A stretch of DNA of 64,000 nt, from NCBI GenBank assembly GCA_016508695.1, contig VNKQ01000008.1, positions 868,001-932,000 of the forward strand, in the 5' to 3' direction. The notes below the pieces were generated by a model. The model ran no database searches. It was not told the DNA's origin and saw only the letters and a program-made list of their open reading frames with translations. Each line of letters begins with the position of its first letter. Position 1 is the stretch's first letter. The position numbers and the translations under genes were made by a program. Of this stretch, positions 22,642-36,245 are shown one piece after another. This DNA is from Hyphodiscus hymeniophilus (Eukaryota > Ascomycota > Leotiomycetes > Helotiales > Hyphodiscaceae).

Positions 22642-24059
22642 ATTCGAGATATCTTTGTACGCTGATGCAGGTGATACCCGGGTTATGATTGGACCCATGC
22701 CACTTCTACCCCTAATCCGCGCGCTTTGTTATAGCTCCACAAGACGCCATTTACCGTCTTGGGAGGAAAAGAGCCAACATTCTTGCGGATCCATTCTAAC
22801 CTTCATCTTCCAATTTTCTCACCGAACAATTCTCCCCTTCAACCGTTTACCACATAACGAACATTTCAACTTGTCTTTCTTAATTACGGAACTCTCGCAC
22901 AACGTTCCTCGTCGATATGTAATACATCGATCCATCTCGCATTCTCTCTGAGCCTGTGTCCCCCTCTCCTTATACAGGTTTTGATCAAACCTATATTTAT
23001 TTTCATATACTGGGTACCTTTTCATTCTAGATAATGCGTCTGGACATCAAGGAGACATACTTTTCCGATTCTGCCGTCGGGCTACCTCGTCAATGTGTCC
23101 ATGAGTAGGATCAGGATGTTATGAAAGCAGTTTATTCGGGGAAAGAAACATATTTACTTGCACACTACGGCAAGTGGGCCTCAATCTACAACTTTTGCAG
23201 CCATGCCAAGTCTGGAATGATGTACAGCTAGAGACTATGATCTTAGACAATGACTGAATTTTGCCAATGTCGTGAAGCAACTATTGAGTTCTGAAATGCT
23301 ATTATATACAAATTATTTGCATACTGAAACAGCTCTTGAGAAAGTGAACTATGAAATCGCTTCTAATCCATTCACTCCCAATATTTCGATTTGTTGCCCG
23401 TCAGAGCCCAGAAGCAGGCCCCTAAGGGCGCCAGGACCTATTACCTATCTCGGTTCAGTATAAACATGAATTGGCGGCTACTTCAGCTAATCATTCTTCT
23501 TACAACGAACAACTTTCTAGAATCTACGATTGTTTTGCCCCGAGGAACCTTCGCTACATCTATTCAAGTCTCTCATAGCGACCTCAAGTCTTACATTTAC
23601 ATTACCGCAAATAATACCTTCAGAAATTCAAACTTGCCGCAATCCACTGAGCAACGAGTCGAATATGTCCACGAATACAGAGATTGCGGCAGCACGTGTA
23701 GCAGGTGAGAAATACTCGAAGCTGCAATGTTATACCTTTCCCAGTACGGGTGGGATATTTATCATACCGAGTCGAAAGATGAATACCAGCCGCCAGATCC
23801 GTTAACAGAGCCTCCGTTGGACGTGAGAGAAGTTCCTGCCCTCTTTGTCCGCATTGGAAAGCGCGTCACGTTATAGGAGATGAGCTGGATACTCAACTTT
23901 ACTCACTTCACCGGTTTTATGAATGCGAGCGCAGAAATGACTTACCTTCGTCAGAGGTTGGAGACCGTCGTCTTGAAGGAATGTCTGGAGTCTGGTGTTA
24001 CACATGCTTATGACGAAGAGGCAAAATACATTCGATACAGCACTCAACTATGTAACGTA

Positions 24060-24890
24060 AGCCTTTCAGTTCCCCTGAATCATCCCTGGTAGTATAGTCA
24101 AGCGCCAGAGTTTTGTCCCAAAAGGATGCGTGTCGATACGCTTATCGCTGTCGACTGTCTTTGAGACTCGACAGCGAGCCAACGATGCACCACTGTTGCC
24201 TTCCACAAAACCCTCAGCTCCTGCTGTATGATTGAGAACGAAATTGCTGACATTATTCATAGGAACAACTCGGAATAATAATTTCTTTGCAGGTTTCAGC
24301 GCCATTTGGGACGCGATTTCTCCAGCGTGATCTGCCGCGACATGATAGCAGGTATCAAAGTCGAATTTCTCGAGCAAACCCTAGACGCAAACTCTTCGGA
24401 ATCGTAATTGGTTTTGTGGATTCGTTCCGTGCGATAAGGCTGGCGAAATCCTTGCATACAACTTGGGCAAACAGAGCTAGAGAAGTATTAGCTGGTTCGA
24501 AAATGAAATCTCGTTCTGGCAAGTCGACGTGATGTACTACTATCACTATTTTGCAATTTGGTTGAACTGTCATTGCTTCTTTTGTGAAAAGTGGATAGCG
24601 GACTTGTGTGTTTTTTTGCTGAATATTGATAGGGACTTTAGCTTTTTGACAGGCTCCGAAAATTGTATATCCTTCGGTGTTCGAGATATCAATCTATTCG
24701 GGTGCTATAATGTCAATTCCAATAAGTGCTTTAGTCTGCAAATTTTCGACCAGGTGCACTTCTCTAGTAATCTTTGCCAACTTCCCGTCCGCCGTTTCCA
24801 CTGCATCCTTGGGGAATGCGAAATCGTCTCCGAGACCCAGCTCAAAGCTCTCTCGTGCTCTGAAGGCTGGGAGCACAAAGACTCATTAGC
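24060..24890 (-). mobile_element. Decayed LTR-retrotransposon pol fragment (protease to RT linker)
   Basis: Minus-strand remnant resembling the part of fungal Gypsy-type polyproteins between the aspartic protease and reverse transcriptase. Readable pieces in order: GKLAKITREVHLVENLQTKA and LIGIDIIAPE at 24876-24694; an in-frame TAG; then the same frame continues to VDLPERDFIFEPANTSLALF and ARNESTKPITIPKSLRLGF, ending about 24370. There the frame shifts by one and resumes as KFDFDTCYHVAADHAGEI, fading out before 24060. One stop and one frameshift show that it is dead. No reverse transcriptase, integrase or LTR was found next to it. The relation to Gypsy elements is from memory of the motif order. 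Confidence 0.6.
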
Positions 24891-27800
24891 AGTTCAACGC
24901 CTAACACGGTGTGAGCACTGTTATCCAGAATCCATCTCGAATCCGGCGATTGTGGTTGTACCGAGTTCTTAATGATGCACAAGGGGCAGCACGACTGTGC
25001 TCGGGGTCATGGTCACCACTGCAAGAACTGTTTCGATCTCGTCTCTCGGAACTCATCGTTAAATGTATCCCACACGCGGGCCAAAGCTTTTGAACTTGCA
25101 TGGGTGACCGAAGAGACCCTGAGGAAAGGAGTCAAATCAGCCTTCAAATCACTCTGCTTCGAGGACACTTGCTTCTTTAGCAATATATCTGCGGTTTTTA
25201 CGATAGCGACTGGCATCCCATGAGACAACCTGATATCAACTGCTCGACGCTTGCTTCTGCTCCAAATTTGCTCCCATACACGTAAGGGATTCCATGTTGC
25301 TAAGCGCGTGGCATAATATCGTAGCCACAAATTTGTCTTCGCATATCGTATTGCCACATGGTTATGAGGATGAACGAAGTTCTTGGTATGAGGATAGAGT
25401 GGATTAAAAACCGAAGAGGTTTTGATACAGTGATAGCTGTCAAAGAGAAGTTCAGGACATTTCATCCTACGAGGCTATGATCATGAAGACTTTTGATCTC
25501 GTTGAATCAGCTTAAGGCCCTATCGGCCGGATTCCATGACTATCTCTCCTGAACTCATGTGCAAGTGAAAACGGGAAGGTCGTGATTATCGGCAAAATAC
25601 CTCATAGCATGCTACCGTGTCCAGCCACGGAGCTCCGAAAGCATTCGAAACCTCAGCATCTTCTGCCGAGTATCCCTCACGGGAGCTGCCCCGTGAAGCA
25701 TGCGTTCTGGAATGACGCTTGGGAGAACGTATAAGATTCTCTTGACGAAGTCTAAAGCACATATAGTGATATTCTATAAACCAATTGATTCAATATTCAA
25801 TAGTTGGAAGACATTGTATAGGGGAAAGAAAATAAGGCTCATGGTTTTGCATGAAATGTATAAGCTTTCCGTGATGAAGCGCTGTTGGCGGGTCCTCAAA
25901 CGTCTTTCCAAGTATCAATGAGATGAGGAAACGGAAATATGAAAAGATTTCACAAATGCGAAGCATCTAAGCTAGCAATATGAATGTTCTTGTATGCTCT
26001 CTTATTGACTGAGGCGAGCGTGAACACCGTCTCCAAGGTCATCAAGAATGGGAAAAAGTCAGATGAGAAGGATCATGCTCAGTGGAAGTGAACTCTAAGC
26101 ACTGTTGTCTTCCACAACTTCCAACCGGAAAGAAAGACCACTTGCCCCGCAAGGAAAGCAATCTCCGGCCAGTCGACGATCAACCCGTCCAGCAATCTTC
26201 CATCAACGTCAAAGTTGGACTTGAGCAGATGGATTCCGCGGGATCGCATGATACCTCGCGTGCCACTACAGAGTCGCCACAGTCTCACCATGTACTCATC
26301 ATTCCGCCAGAATAATCGTCATTTCATTGAAGAACAAGCAGGGTAGGTTCAAAATCACGATCGGCGTCCCCGCGGAGCCAAAGTCCTTGATGTGAGGGGA
26401 GACCTTGCTTCCTTTGGACACTTGAGCGAGTCGAGATACCATGACCGAAGACGACTTGAGTCTCGATCAGTGTGGCTACCGGCAGGTAGGTCTACGGACA
26501 TGTCACGATAGTAAGAAGAAGATGCAGGGTAGACCTTTCGTGCCTGTGGAGACAAGCTTGACAAGTGGAATCTCTTTTACAAAGTGGAGAGAGACTGCGG
26601 ATTGGCTAATCGAAATGAGGCATTTGTTGGGCATATAGAAATCTCAAACAAGTGCGAATAGAACCGACACATGACGAGAGTCATTCAGGTATCTAGTCAT
26701 CTGTCTGGGAACGGGCAGTTGGTCAGGCGGGCCAAACGATGTTGGCTTCGCTACACGAAAACGACTTGGGCCAGATACGAAGGACAAAGTAGAGGAATGC
26801 AGCGAAGTCGCGAATTGGTGCCGGGGCTATCACGGCGAGACTTGCCTCTATGATCTCTCTTTTCGGTATGATTAGGTGGACGAAGCAAGGAAATGAAAAT
26901 CTTAGAGCCATGGTTGGGAGTGACGTTTATTTATATTTTGTCTAGAGAGATGTCGGCGACCCCGAGAGAGAAATGACACTTAGATACCCGCAATTAGCTG
27001 CCACTCGGTCCTCTAATTGGTTAAGGTAGGAGGTTACCGACTTGTAAATGATAACCAAGCTTTCAATTGCCTTGACCAAGAAGATGCTCCAAAGGACACT
27101 GAGACTGGAGAAGGACCGTTTCAAGACGGCTTCGTATCGCACAGCGTGGGTCTCAAGTACAGGTAGCGTCTGGAAGATGAGAGGGAGTAAAGACTCCGCA
27201 AAGACTCCATATCAGACTAGCACTAAGTAAAGCCCGTAGTCCTTGGAACGAACTCGTAATCGCCGACAACTGAAAAGGGGTAAATGTAAGATGGTAAAGG
27301 GGCAGCGAACATTATCTTAGTGCAACCCCACACGACACCGTCTCGCCTTAGCCAGCTTGGGGCATTTAGATCGAGCGCCTTCTCAAAATGACAAACCTAG
27401 CTTTGTGCTACCAGTACCGTGATTTCCGACCCACGGTTTGTTCGCTCTTGACAGCACATCTTGAGAAATCTGCACGGAGTCCATGCAGTACGCCCGGCTA
27501 TCATCGCACCACATGTGTTGGCCGCAACTTTGCAGGGAGGCTTTCAATCCCGAATCAAGTTATCATTGTGCATGTGAGGATGCCCAACAAGAACCACCCC
27601 TCATTCTGCACTCTGCTCCACACAGCGTTCACCTGATGTCCCCTTTCAAGCAGTGACGAGGCAGATACTCAGACTTGGCGCCTTTGTTCCAATCCCCAAA
27701 AGCCGTCCCGAGAAGACAGCGAATACACACAGCCCGTTGGTTATCAGCAGACAATCACATCATGAGAGCCCAATCACCGCCCTCCAAGTGCTCGATCTGC

Positions 27801-30800
27801 TCTCTTTTGCCGAAGACAGCAGACCTTGGGATCTCTGCGTGAAAACAACGAACATCTATTACCCGGAGACCCCTCCGGTTTGATTGAGAGAACGATTGGT
27901 ATGGTCACTGCGGTGTTACGGATACCGTAGCTACCCGGTGACAGACATCAGCATGCATGGAAAACAATAAGACAATGAACGCAGTGATGCTCGGCGACCG
28001 GCTGGATGAGGATATCTGTATCTCGCCATCTTGCTTCGTGTCACTGAATCTGGCCGCTTGATGCTGTGTCGTCAGCCTCTGCAGGTCCCTGGATTTGTGG
28101 AGAAATCCCGAGACAGCGGCACCGAGACCGGACCTGGTTTCAGTTGTCCGGTGGAAGGATGCAGAGCCATTGGTGCGTGACATTGAGCTACTTTGCAGCT
28201 GGGGAATCGTTTGGAGATCTAGAGGAGGAGGTTGTTGTGAAGGAAGATGCAGGTCGGCGAGGTGAAGATACAGTAGAAAATAAATACGGTAGGCGCCAAC
28301 AAGGATGGGGTAGGGCGGCGATGATCTGGACGGGTACTGTATGGCTCGAGCTTACTGCGACAGTCATGTCAGCGGGGAGGAACTGTAAGTAACGGACCTG
28401 ATGTTCTCAATAGGTCAACGTCGATAATTTATGGAGGTCGAGATGAGTGATGACGGTTTTGCCCAAATTTCATTCCATCTTGCATTTCTCATTCGCACTA
28501 CCCACTGACTATAATTCAAAACGATTCGGCCAGGGTTTTGCTCGATGGTCGATTGCTGATTACCTTGCATTGTGTTCATGGAGCAGGCCCAACTACCCCA
28601 TTTCTCTGCTGCCAACTGAAAAGTGCTTACCTGGCACATCAGCCTTCCATCTTTCATGGTTATTATTATATTAATGTAGGTATATCATCAACACTATCAC
28701 CCCACTGGCCTGGCATGAGAGCAAACTAGGATGCCATCTCGATCTGTGCTGACGGACGTCCGTGTATACGGACCTTTTCGACAGAGAGTAACGCTCACAC
28801 GTTTGGCAGTGTAGGAACTTCAAATCCCCAGAATATGGCAAGCAAGGTCCGGAAGTAAAAGCCGGCGCCTTAGAAAATCCATGTGCGACCCTTATTTGGA
28901 TCGTTGAGCTTCGGAAGAAGCCCAGCATACTTCATGCACTGCAAGGCACTTCTTCTGCCACGGATTGGCTCTGCTTCGTAGTGGTGTAACTGAAGGTGCT
29001 CTTCGGGCTGGGGCCGCAGTGATACATCACATGGCACAAGATCCTCATTCCGCACAGCATCAAAGCCGTGAGGGTGCCGCTGCGGTGCAACACATCGAAA
29101 CTCGGGTGCTGGTATTTTCTGCGACCCTCTTTATTTGACGCCTCGAAACTGATTTCTGCTTTCTGCAACAAGATCTATGTGTGAATGGTTTCAATTTGAA
29201 TCGAGAGCCTCATCATCCTCACCTTCAGCGCTGTGCTGAGCTTCACAGAATCAGGAGAGAGGTCTCGGCCCGAACCTAATCGCAAATGCGGGCCGGGGAA
29301 GTGGAATATGCTCCCGTGATTCGGCTTCAGCTTTAGAAATCCAGGTCTGGCAGCCGAGCTGCACGCAACACTCAGCACGCAGCACCAGGGCAATATCCCT
29401 GACGGGCTTCAGATCGACTAATCGGTGTACGATCGACTTCTCTCTAATTAGAAGCAGACACCAGGGGGTGTTTGCAGTAAATGGGGGGTTCTTCTGGGCG
29501 GCAAAAGTCGCAAGCAAGCATCAGCTCGAGAGTCTTAATGGTCTCGATGGCTTGATCAGAAGTCCGGAAGAGGAAATTCTGTGGGTGTGTGGGTATGCGG
29601 ATATGTGGGTGTGCGGGCGTCGAGTTAAGACAGAATGATGCTCTTTGGCAGCAGGCTAATAAGAACACATTCCTCGGTCATTGAGCGCAGCAATTCACGT
29701 GGCGTTCGAGTTCGGCATGCTGCATAATGAGGCATATGTGCGTGACTCTCGGCTGGTGGAGGCTTGAAGCTAGAACTTATCGAGAGCTGCGGGCAGGCGC
29801 ATGCTAAACTTGTTATTATGTTGGAATCCAGGACACTAGGATGGCGATGCTATTCGTAGACTCGGACGGCGATGATCAAGGCTATAGTAGTAGAGTGGCA
29901 TTGACTGTCTCCACAGTGGTCTGGCTGTCAATGGCTACCAATGACTGCTGGAGTGTCCCCAGGCGATGAAGGATATCTGCTATAGAAACACACCTCCTAG
30001 ATGGGGTGGATGGTGGTTGAGTTGTTATCTTCTCAAAGAAGCAAATCGACCATCTTCGGCCTTCAGTGTCTTTTCGAGGCAAGTTCAGGGACCATCATGG
30101 ATCCATCAATCTTGAACCCTGCCTCCTAAAAATGCCTTACTTCAAAGACCTAGGAGGAAGAAAGGTTGGTCAGGCACTGAATAGGAACACAGTCGTTCCT
30201 GGCGGCAATCTGTAGAAGACAGTTATTGGCTGTTCTCTTGCTTGAAGAATAATGGTCAAGACTTAAGATGATGATATTCCATATCTCCAAATGAGCATGC
30301 TATGGCGGCTCTGGCGTGTGCAGAAATTGTCAAAAATGGTAAGGGCTGCGCTTCGGGCGAGGAGTGCAGAAGCCACAACCAGAGAGATATCTTCTCTTCT
30401 GTTTGGCCTGATGCAATTGGAGGATCTCGTTAGCTACCGGCTAAATGGCTGGAAATTCAAAAGAAAAGCTCCGTCGTCGAAAGGGTGGAGGTTTTCGACA
30501 TATGACACTTCCCTACTGCCCATGCATCCAGTCATTGGTGGGAACAGTAACGTAGCAGAAAAGCTAAGGGGCGGACCAAAGATCATAGCAGTATGGCTTC
30601 CTGGCATCCTGCTCGAGCTCCCATTGGACGGATCAGAGAACAGAGATGAAGCGTCTCAGATGATCGTGGGCACACTTCCAAGATTCAAGAATTCAAGTAC
30701 CGACTGCAAGATCCACCGTTGCTAAAGTTACTTTAGTTAGCTTCCTGCTGATGCAGACTGAAAGTTGCAAGTAGCCATTCGGGAAGGCGTAAGGCAGGCA

Positions 30801-33037
30801 GTGTGACCCCTGGTCAAGTAGGCCATCTCCTTTCGGAGGAGATCAATGCCAAACGTGCATATGACCGGCAGTCACTCATTCTACCACGCCACTCCGCTCC
30901 GTTAACCTACTCAATGAATCATTGGGGGGCATCTTTATCTGCTTTGGCGTACGCTCAGAACTCGGTGGAGCTCGACCATTGGCCAATTCTCCGTTATCCA
31001 TACCGAGCTGAGACATATCGCCGCAGTGTTTCTCCTTTCGGTTGGAGCAAACAAAACAACAATAAGACTGCGTTCTAGTCTTTTGCTGCTGTCGTCGCCC
31101 CGATTCTGCTAAGTGTGAGGCTCTGGTAAAGTTTCGGTCGCGTTGCCGACCCTGAGGTCCCTGTACCTGAAGAAAAAGTGATACATCGTATTTGGAGGAC
31201 CATCGGTGCACGATCCACTCATCTTGATAGATTTCCAGCGAATGAGTGCTGGGCTGTAGATTGGATATTGCGTCAAGGCCAATCCTTAGCTAGCCCTTCA
31301 ATGCACGCAAGTCAGCGGCGGGTTGTTGCCTGCCTCTGATCATCGGAGGGATTGGTTGATCCGAAAAGTAAAACATCGCCCTATAAGCTTTAGCCTTCAA
31401 ATGAAAGCCAACATGAAGCTTGGTATTGCTTGCTTTAGATCCGTCTTTCGAGCTAAGACACTTTCTATACTTGACCTCGAGTCTTCCCCCGCAGTCTAAA
31501 ATAGTCAATTCACAAGAACCGTCTCCAATTTTCCGTGGCATTGCGCGACCTCTGACTCTATTGATTCTGTGCGAGCTGTTCGGAGGTTCCGACGCCGGTA
31601 AGATTGGATCCAAATCCAGGGGAATGGGCACTCACAGTCATGCAGATCAACTCGAACTTGCCCAAGAACCAGCAGGAAAATAACTAAGGTAGTGCGTACA
31701 ACCCGAAGTATATGGAAGCACGTGTTCAATGCCCCTCAAAGAATTGCAGCTTCCCTCGAGGTTAGTGGCAATCAGGCCATGGTTCTTATACTTCACGCTC
31801 CTGCACCTCGAGATATTTCAAGCTGTCACCTACCCTTGAAAGATCCGAGTATTACCTCGCAAGGCCCTCAAACCTCATCTCGACCAGAACGACAGATTCT
31901 CTGTCGGAAGTCTTCTTCTTGTATTGTCAACTCAACAACAAATCGTTCTTTGCCAAACAAACACATTTCGCGCTAATATCATCAATCATCGGCCAAGTTT
32001 GTCGTTTCAGTTCTGCGACTGCCAGCATATCAGCAAATTCCAGTCCCTAAGAAGGAAATTCAACCGAACGGAACTACTTCTCTCTGGCAACCTTGCGAAA
32101 AGCATTATTCTTCCCTCCTCGTCCCACAATTTGGGTTGATCCGCAACAAAAGTCAGCCATATTGTCTGTCTTCTTTTGCCAACTGGATTGAGCAGGATTA
32201 ACATTGCTGTTATCCTGTAGTCAGACCTCCGACCTCCGCAAATAAAACAGTTGCTCTAGCTTGTATAGTCGACCGCTTGCCCCGCCCTCCAGATCGAGAG
32301 CCAGATACCAAAAAAGCCGAAAAAGCACAGAAGAGAACCAAGATTCGGCACCGTCGTTCACTGATCCTGATTTGCCATACCGTGAGCTGGGGCCAAACGA
32401 AGCCACTTGCTCCTCCCCCTTGCCTACAGGCCTCTCGACAACACCAACGTCTCTCACGGCCCTCATCCGAGCCCAGTCGTGTTCTCTCCTTGCTCTGCAG
32501 TCAGGATAAGGATAGTGCGCACGGTTACAAGAACGACGCGGACGCCGGAATCATCTCATTCTCAGATCCCACGAGTCCCACAGCCGCCCCCAAGGCGAAC
32601 CAAAGCGATCTTGCCCTGTCAGTACAGTAGTGGGCAGCTAGTCTCACGCACCGACTTAAACTATTTTTGTTTTTGTTTACGCCATTTAGACGAGACAATA
32701 GACGAGACGAAGTCTACCATTGCCAAAAACCACCACACCAAGTCGAAACGAGCTGTCTGCGATATTGCAAGGTATTTTTCTAGAATCACTATCACTGCGC
32801 AGTTCAATCCAGCACCGGCTCCACTGAAGTATCTCCGACTCCGTCTCCAATCTCCAATCTCCAGCGTCCAGGGGGTCGTCGAGTAGGCGATAGTTCCAAT
32901 CTCCATTGAGGGTCGCACGGTTCCACTGTTCATTATTGCCCACTGCTGTGAGTCTGTTGTCCACTAATCCCGTGGAGATTCGGACGGAGCAGAGCCACCA
33001 ACAGCCGCCCCAGCTAGCGTAGGGGGCCATCCGCTTT

Positions 33038-33072
33038 GAAGCCCTGCAAGCCCTGCAAGCCCTGCAAACCCT
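33038..33072. repeat. Short tandem repeat, about 10 bp unit
   Basis: Three to four copies of aagccctgc(a) in the region upstream of the Ndt80-type gene, probably in its promoter or leader. Confidence 0.7.
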
Positions 33073-33557
33073 GGCAGAGCCCGCCCACCATCTGCGCCTT
33101 CTCCCTAGATTCTCCCTAGATTCTGCCAATCACTCTCGCCCCGGCATCCCCTGTTGCACCCTGTCGCATCCTACTCCGTACTACACCCCATCTTCGCAGC
33201 CTTCACTTCCAGGCCCATCCCATACTCCCTAGTCCCTAGTCATCCTTGGCCTCGCGTTTATCCCAACTCCCAAGGGCCTTTTCTCGCTGAGAGAAAGGAC
33301 CTTCTCGTCGACTCCCTCCCCCATCATCTCCTCCAGATAGCGGGGAGACCGCCATTAGGTTCTACGACTGATCGTCGAAACACCAGCTGGCGGGGTATAT
33401 TATCTGCGCCTTGCTCGGAAATCGAGGCTCTTCTTGCACACGAGATTCACTGTCGGGTGAATCGAGCCTTTGCGCCAGATCTCGAGACAAAGAGGGTTCG
33501 CTCATTTCATTATCCGACAATTGAAGTGGTTGAGCGACTGGTGGAGAAGTGCTGCAA

Positions 33558-36245
33558 ATGACTGATAGTAAGTATATTCTTTGTCTGCGTTCTTCGCAAT
33601 CTATGTATTATTCTGAAGCTGTCAAGCATTTGCATTCCCTATCGCTTTCCCGCCTAGCCGGTCGGTTTTCAGACGTTGATGATTTAGGACCCTTGAAACT
33701 TTGTCTCTCACATTTCTTTCAATCGATTCTCTAAATTGCGTCTTGTACCCTGCTTGTTTCCTCTCATTGGTGTTATTGATGAAGACCGTCTTGGCTGTTG
33801 CTTTTCGTCAACCGCGATCTCAAGTGAGGGTGTGCCACCAACAGATCAACCACCCTGGCAATTGTCGAACCAACCCGGTGGCCACAGATACTACCACATA
33901 TTCACTCCACACCCATCCCGTCCTATTATTTCAATTTGCTGCTGTCGCTTCAACCTTCGCAATCTCCTGTGCCCTTGCTGTCTCGAGACCAAGCTTTTGA
34001 AGGGCTTGCTGCCGATGCTAATCACATTCTTGCAGTTCTCACACCTCCAAGTTTGCTACTCAATACCTTCATGTGCTCGCAATCTGGTAATATTCATGAT
34101 CTATCAGCTTGCTCTGATCACTCAAACTCGTGTATACTCGAAAACGACCCCGAACCTGACAACCCTTCCAGTCTTTCGAGGCAGGGACTAGCACACACGC
34201 CTTTACACTCTGGGATGGGAATGCGATTCCTATCAATTCCCCCGGCAGATGATGTAAGGTGAGTCTTATTGGTTCTTTATTTTCGTGATCCACCGACCAC
34301 TCGTATTTAGGCACATGCCCGCCTCATGTCCTCCCGTTCTCGTTTCAACCTCTTGGTTCCTCTGCTGTTCCACAGCTTAAGCCTCACTGCTGTCAAACGG
34401 TTCCGCAATGGTTCTTCATCACGCGAGTAGTCTCCGCACCCTAGTGTGACACAAAGCTGCGCTGGCTGTCATACGAATGCAGTCCAGCGGGCAGCGTTAC
34501 CACCATTAAGGACGATGACCACCCCAGACGTTAGTGTTTACATCGAAGTCTATATTCTGTCTTACAGTCCTGCAGGCGGAGGCTGATTGATAGCTCAGAT
34601 TCAACTCGGACCCCGAAAACTCTCACCACAGCCCTGTATATTCTATTGAACCAACAATACCGACTTCAGCATTTTTCCCTTACACCAATCATTACCAACC
34701 TAACTCCTACTCTAGCGGTGGTAGCACTTACTATTCCCCCGCGTCGTCTCTATTTTCTGTGCCTGATATCAAGCCACGTCTGGGCTCCCTGTACGTGAAC
34801 CTTCAATCCCAACTTCCCAAGTTCAACAGCATCGACTTTGCACATACGTACTAATGCCATTCCCATTCAGTAACCCTGCCCCTGGGATGGCATCATCTCG
34901 TTCATCAGGCCTGCCAAACCCCACTTCCCCCAGCGCCCGAAGCCTATACACAAGTGGAACACCCCACCTTCCTCGGAGATCGGATTTACTCTCAAGATCA
35001 CCTTCAGCAAGTACTCATCGGGGCGTGCCACTATCACCATCATCCAGTGGCTTCACAAGTCCTACCAACATGGAAAATTCGCTCGGGGGTCAGGCTAGCC
35101 CTCCACTGCATGCAACTGAGGTTATATATCAACTTCAGGCTGCAGACGGACAAATAATCAGGCCAGAAATCTTTGGCAAGATTGACAAAGGCTTTTTCAT
35201 GGCTGATAACGACTGGACCTGTTACCGGAGAAATTACTTCTCCTTAAACTGCTCTTACACCCTCCATCCGGCTATCCCAACTGGAACTTTACATCTTGTG
35301 CAACAAGGAGGATCGCATCCACAAGTTTTCGACTTCGCCATTTCGATAGCTGCGGTCGTTGATGGACGAGATGGGAAAGCAATCGAGTTGGTCCAACATA
35401 CTCCAAAACGGGACAAAGGCCCCCAAGATAAACCATCTCGCATTACTCTCCAGCCGCGTCCTCCGCCATCACTAGGGATGTACGGTGGTGACAGTGGACT
35501 CGGTGGGGCATCGCGTGGCATGTTTGATCAGGGATATAGTCCCAACTCAAACCAACAACTCATGGAAGCGACGTTCGAAAGAATACAATTCAAGAACGCA
35601 ACCGCCAATAACGGTAAACGGAGAGCTGCACAGCAATACTACCACCTCATCGTCGAATTGTTCGCAGATGTTGGACAACAGCATTCAGATCGATGGATCA
35701 AGATTGCGACACGCATGTCAGCGCCGATGGTGGTTCGTGGTCGATCGCCTGGCCATTACCAGAGTGAACGAAGGGGAAGCAATGCCAGCACAGGCCCAGG
35801 CTCTGGAGGAGCCGGTGGAGGAGGCGCATTCTCACCCACTGGCAGTTCTTCAAGGACCGCAGGAGACTTAGGCATGGGTGGATCGTCAATGCCTCCGTCG
35901 TCGAGTTATACAAACTCGTACGACACACGATCACATCATTACCGATCGAACATTGCACCCCTACAGATACCAATGGAGCCCACGATGTCTGCAGAGGAGG
36001 CAAAGAGCATCGAGGAAGCGCCAGGGTATATGTATTATGCAGCGCCAATCTGGGAAGGTAGTGAGAGCCGCTATGAGTATCCGACTTCGAAAGTGAAGCA
36101 AGAGTATAGCTCTGGATACACCCTGCCAAGCTTGATGAATAATCAAGATGGGTTTGGCAGGCATTGTGGTCGTTGGGATGGGGTTGCTGAGTCGAAGGGG
36201 TATTTCCCGACGGCACTGCTTCAGCAGGAGCTGAACATCTCCTAA
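33558..36245 (+). CDS. Ndt80/PhoG-family transcription factor (vib-1/XprG-like)
   Basis: DNA-binding regulator of the Ndt80 fold; relatives control protease secretion, heterokaryon incompatibility, starvation response and sexual development. My model has four exons: 33558..33567, 34036..34258, 34599..34790 and 34871..36245, totalling 1800 nt (599 residues). The last exon is certain and holds the DNA-binding domain (TEVIYQLQAADGQIIRPEIF, DNDWTCYRRNYFSLNCSYTL, ATFERIQFKNATANNGKRRA, YYHLIVELFAD) plus a Gly/Ser-rich tail. The third exon (PTSAFFPYTNHYQPNSYSS) is joined by an intron with a TACTAAT-type branch site just before its acceptor. The first exon is ATGACTGATA followed by gtaagt; its acceptor ttcttgcag at 34035 keeps phase. 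The N-terminal assignment is inference. Confidence 0.85.

Larger units (their letters stand above)
22642..33557. other. Gene-poor interval of nearly 11 kb
   Basis: Apart from the retroelement relic listed separately, I could not support any gene. Open frames are short, mostly without ATG, and do not join through plausible introns into recognisable proteins. Frames I looked at and could not identify include 25013..25465 (-), 30291..30725 (+) and 31290..31729 (-). The last 1.3 kb is C/T-rich and is probably promoter and leader of the Ndt80-type gene that follows. Confidence 0.6.

Noticed and set aside
31290..31729. Possible two-exon small secreted Cys-containing protein on the minus strand
   Set aside because: The hydrophobic start is encoded from TTG with no in-frame ATG before an upstream stop, so a secreted effector cannot be supported.
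32686..33129. 147-codon minus-strand frame upstream of the Ndt80-type gene
   Set aside because: It lies opposite the C/T-rich leader and has Trp/Arg-rich, non-protein-like composition.
33154..33561. Plus-strand frame just before the Ndt80-type start
   Set aside because: No recognisable domain; it overlaps the likely 5' leader and ends at the proposed start codon region.
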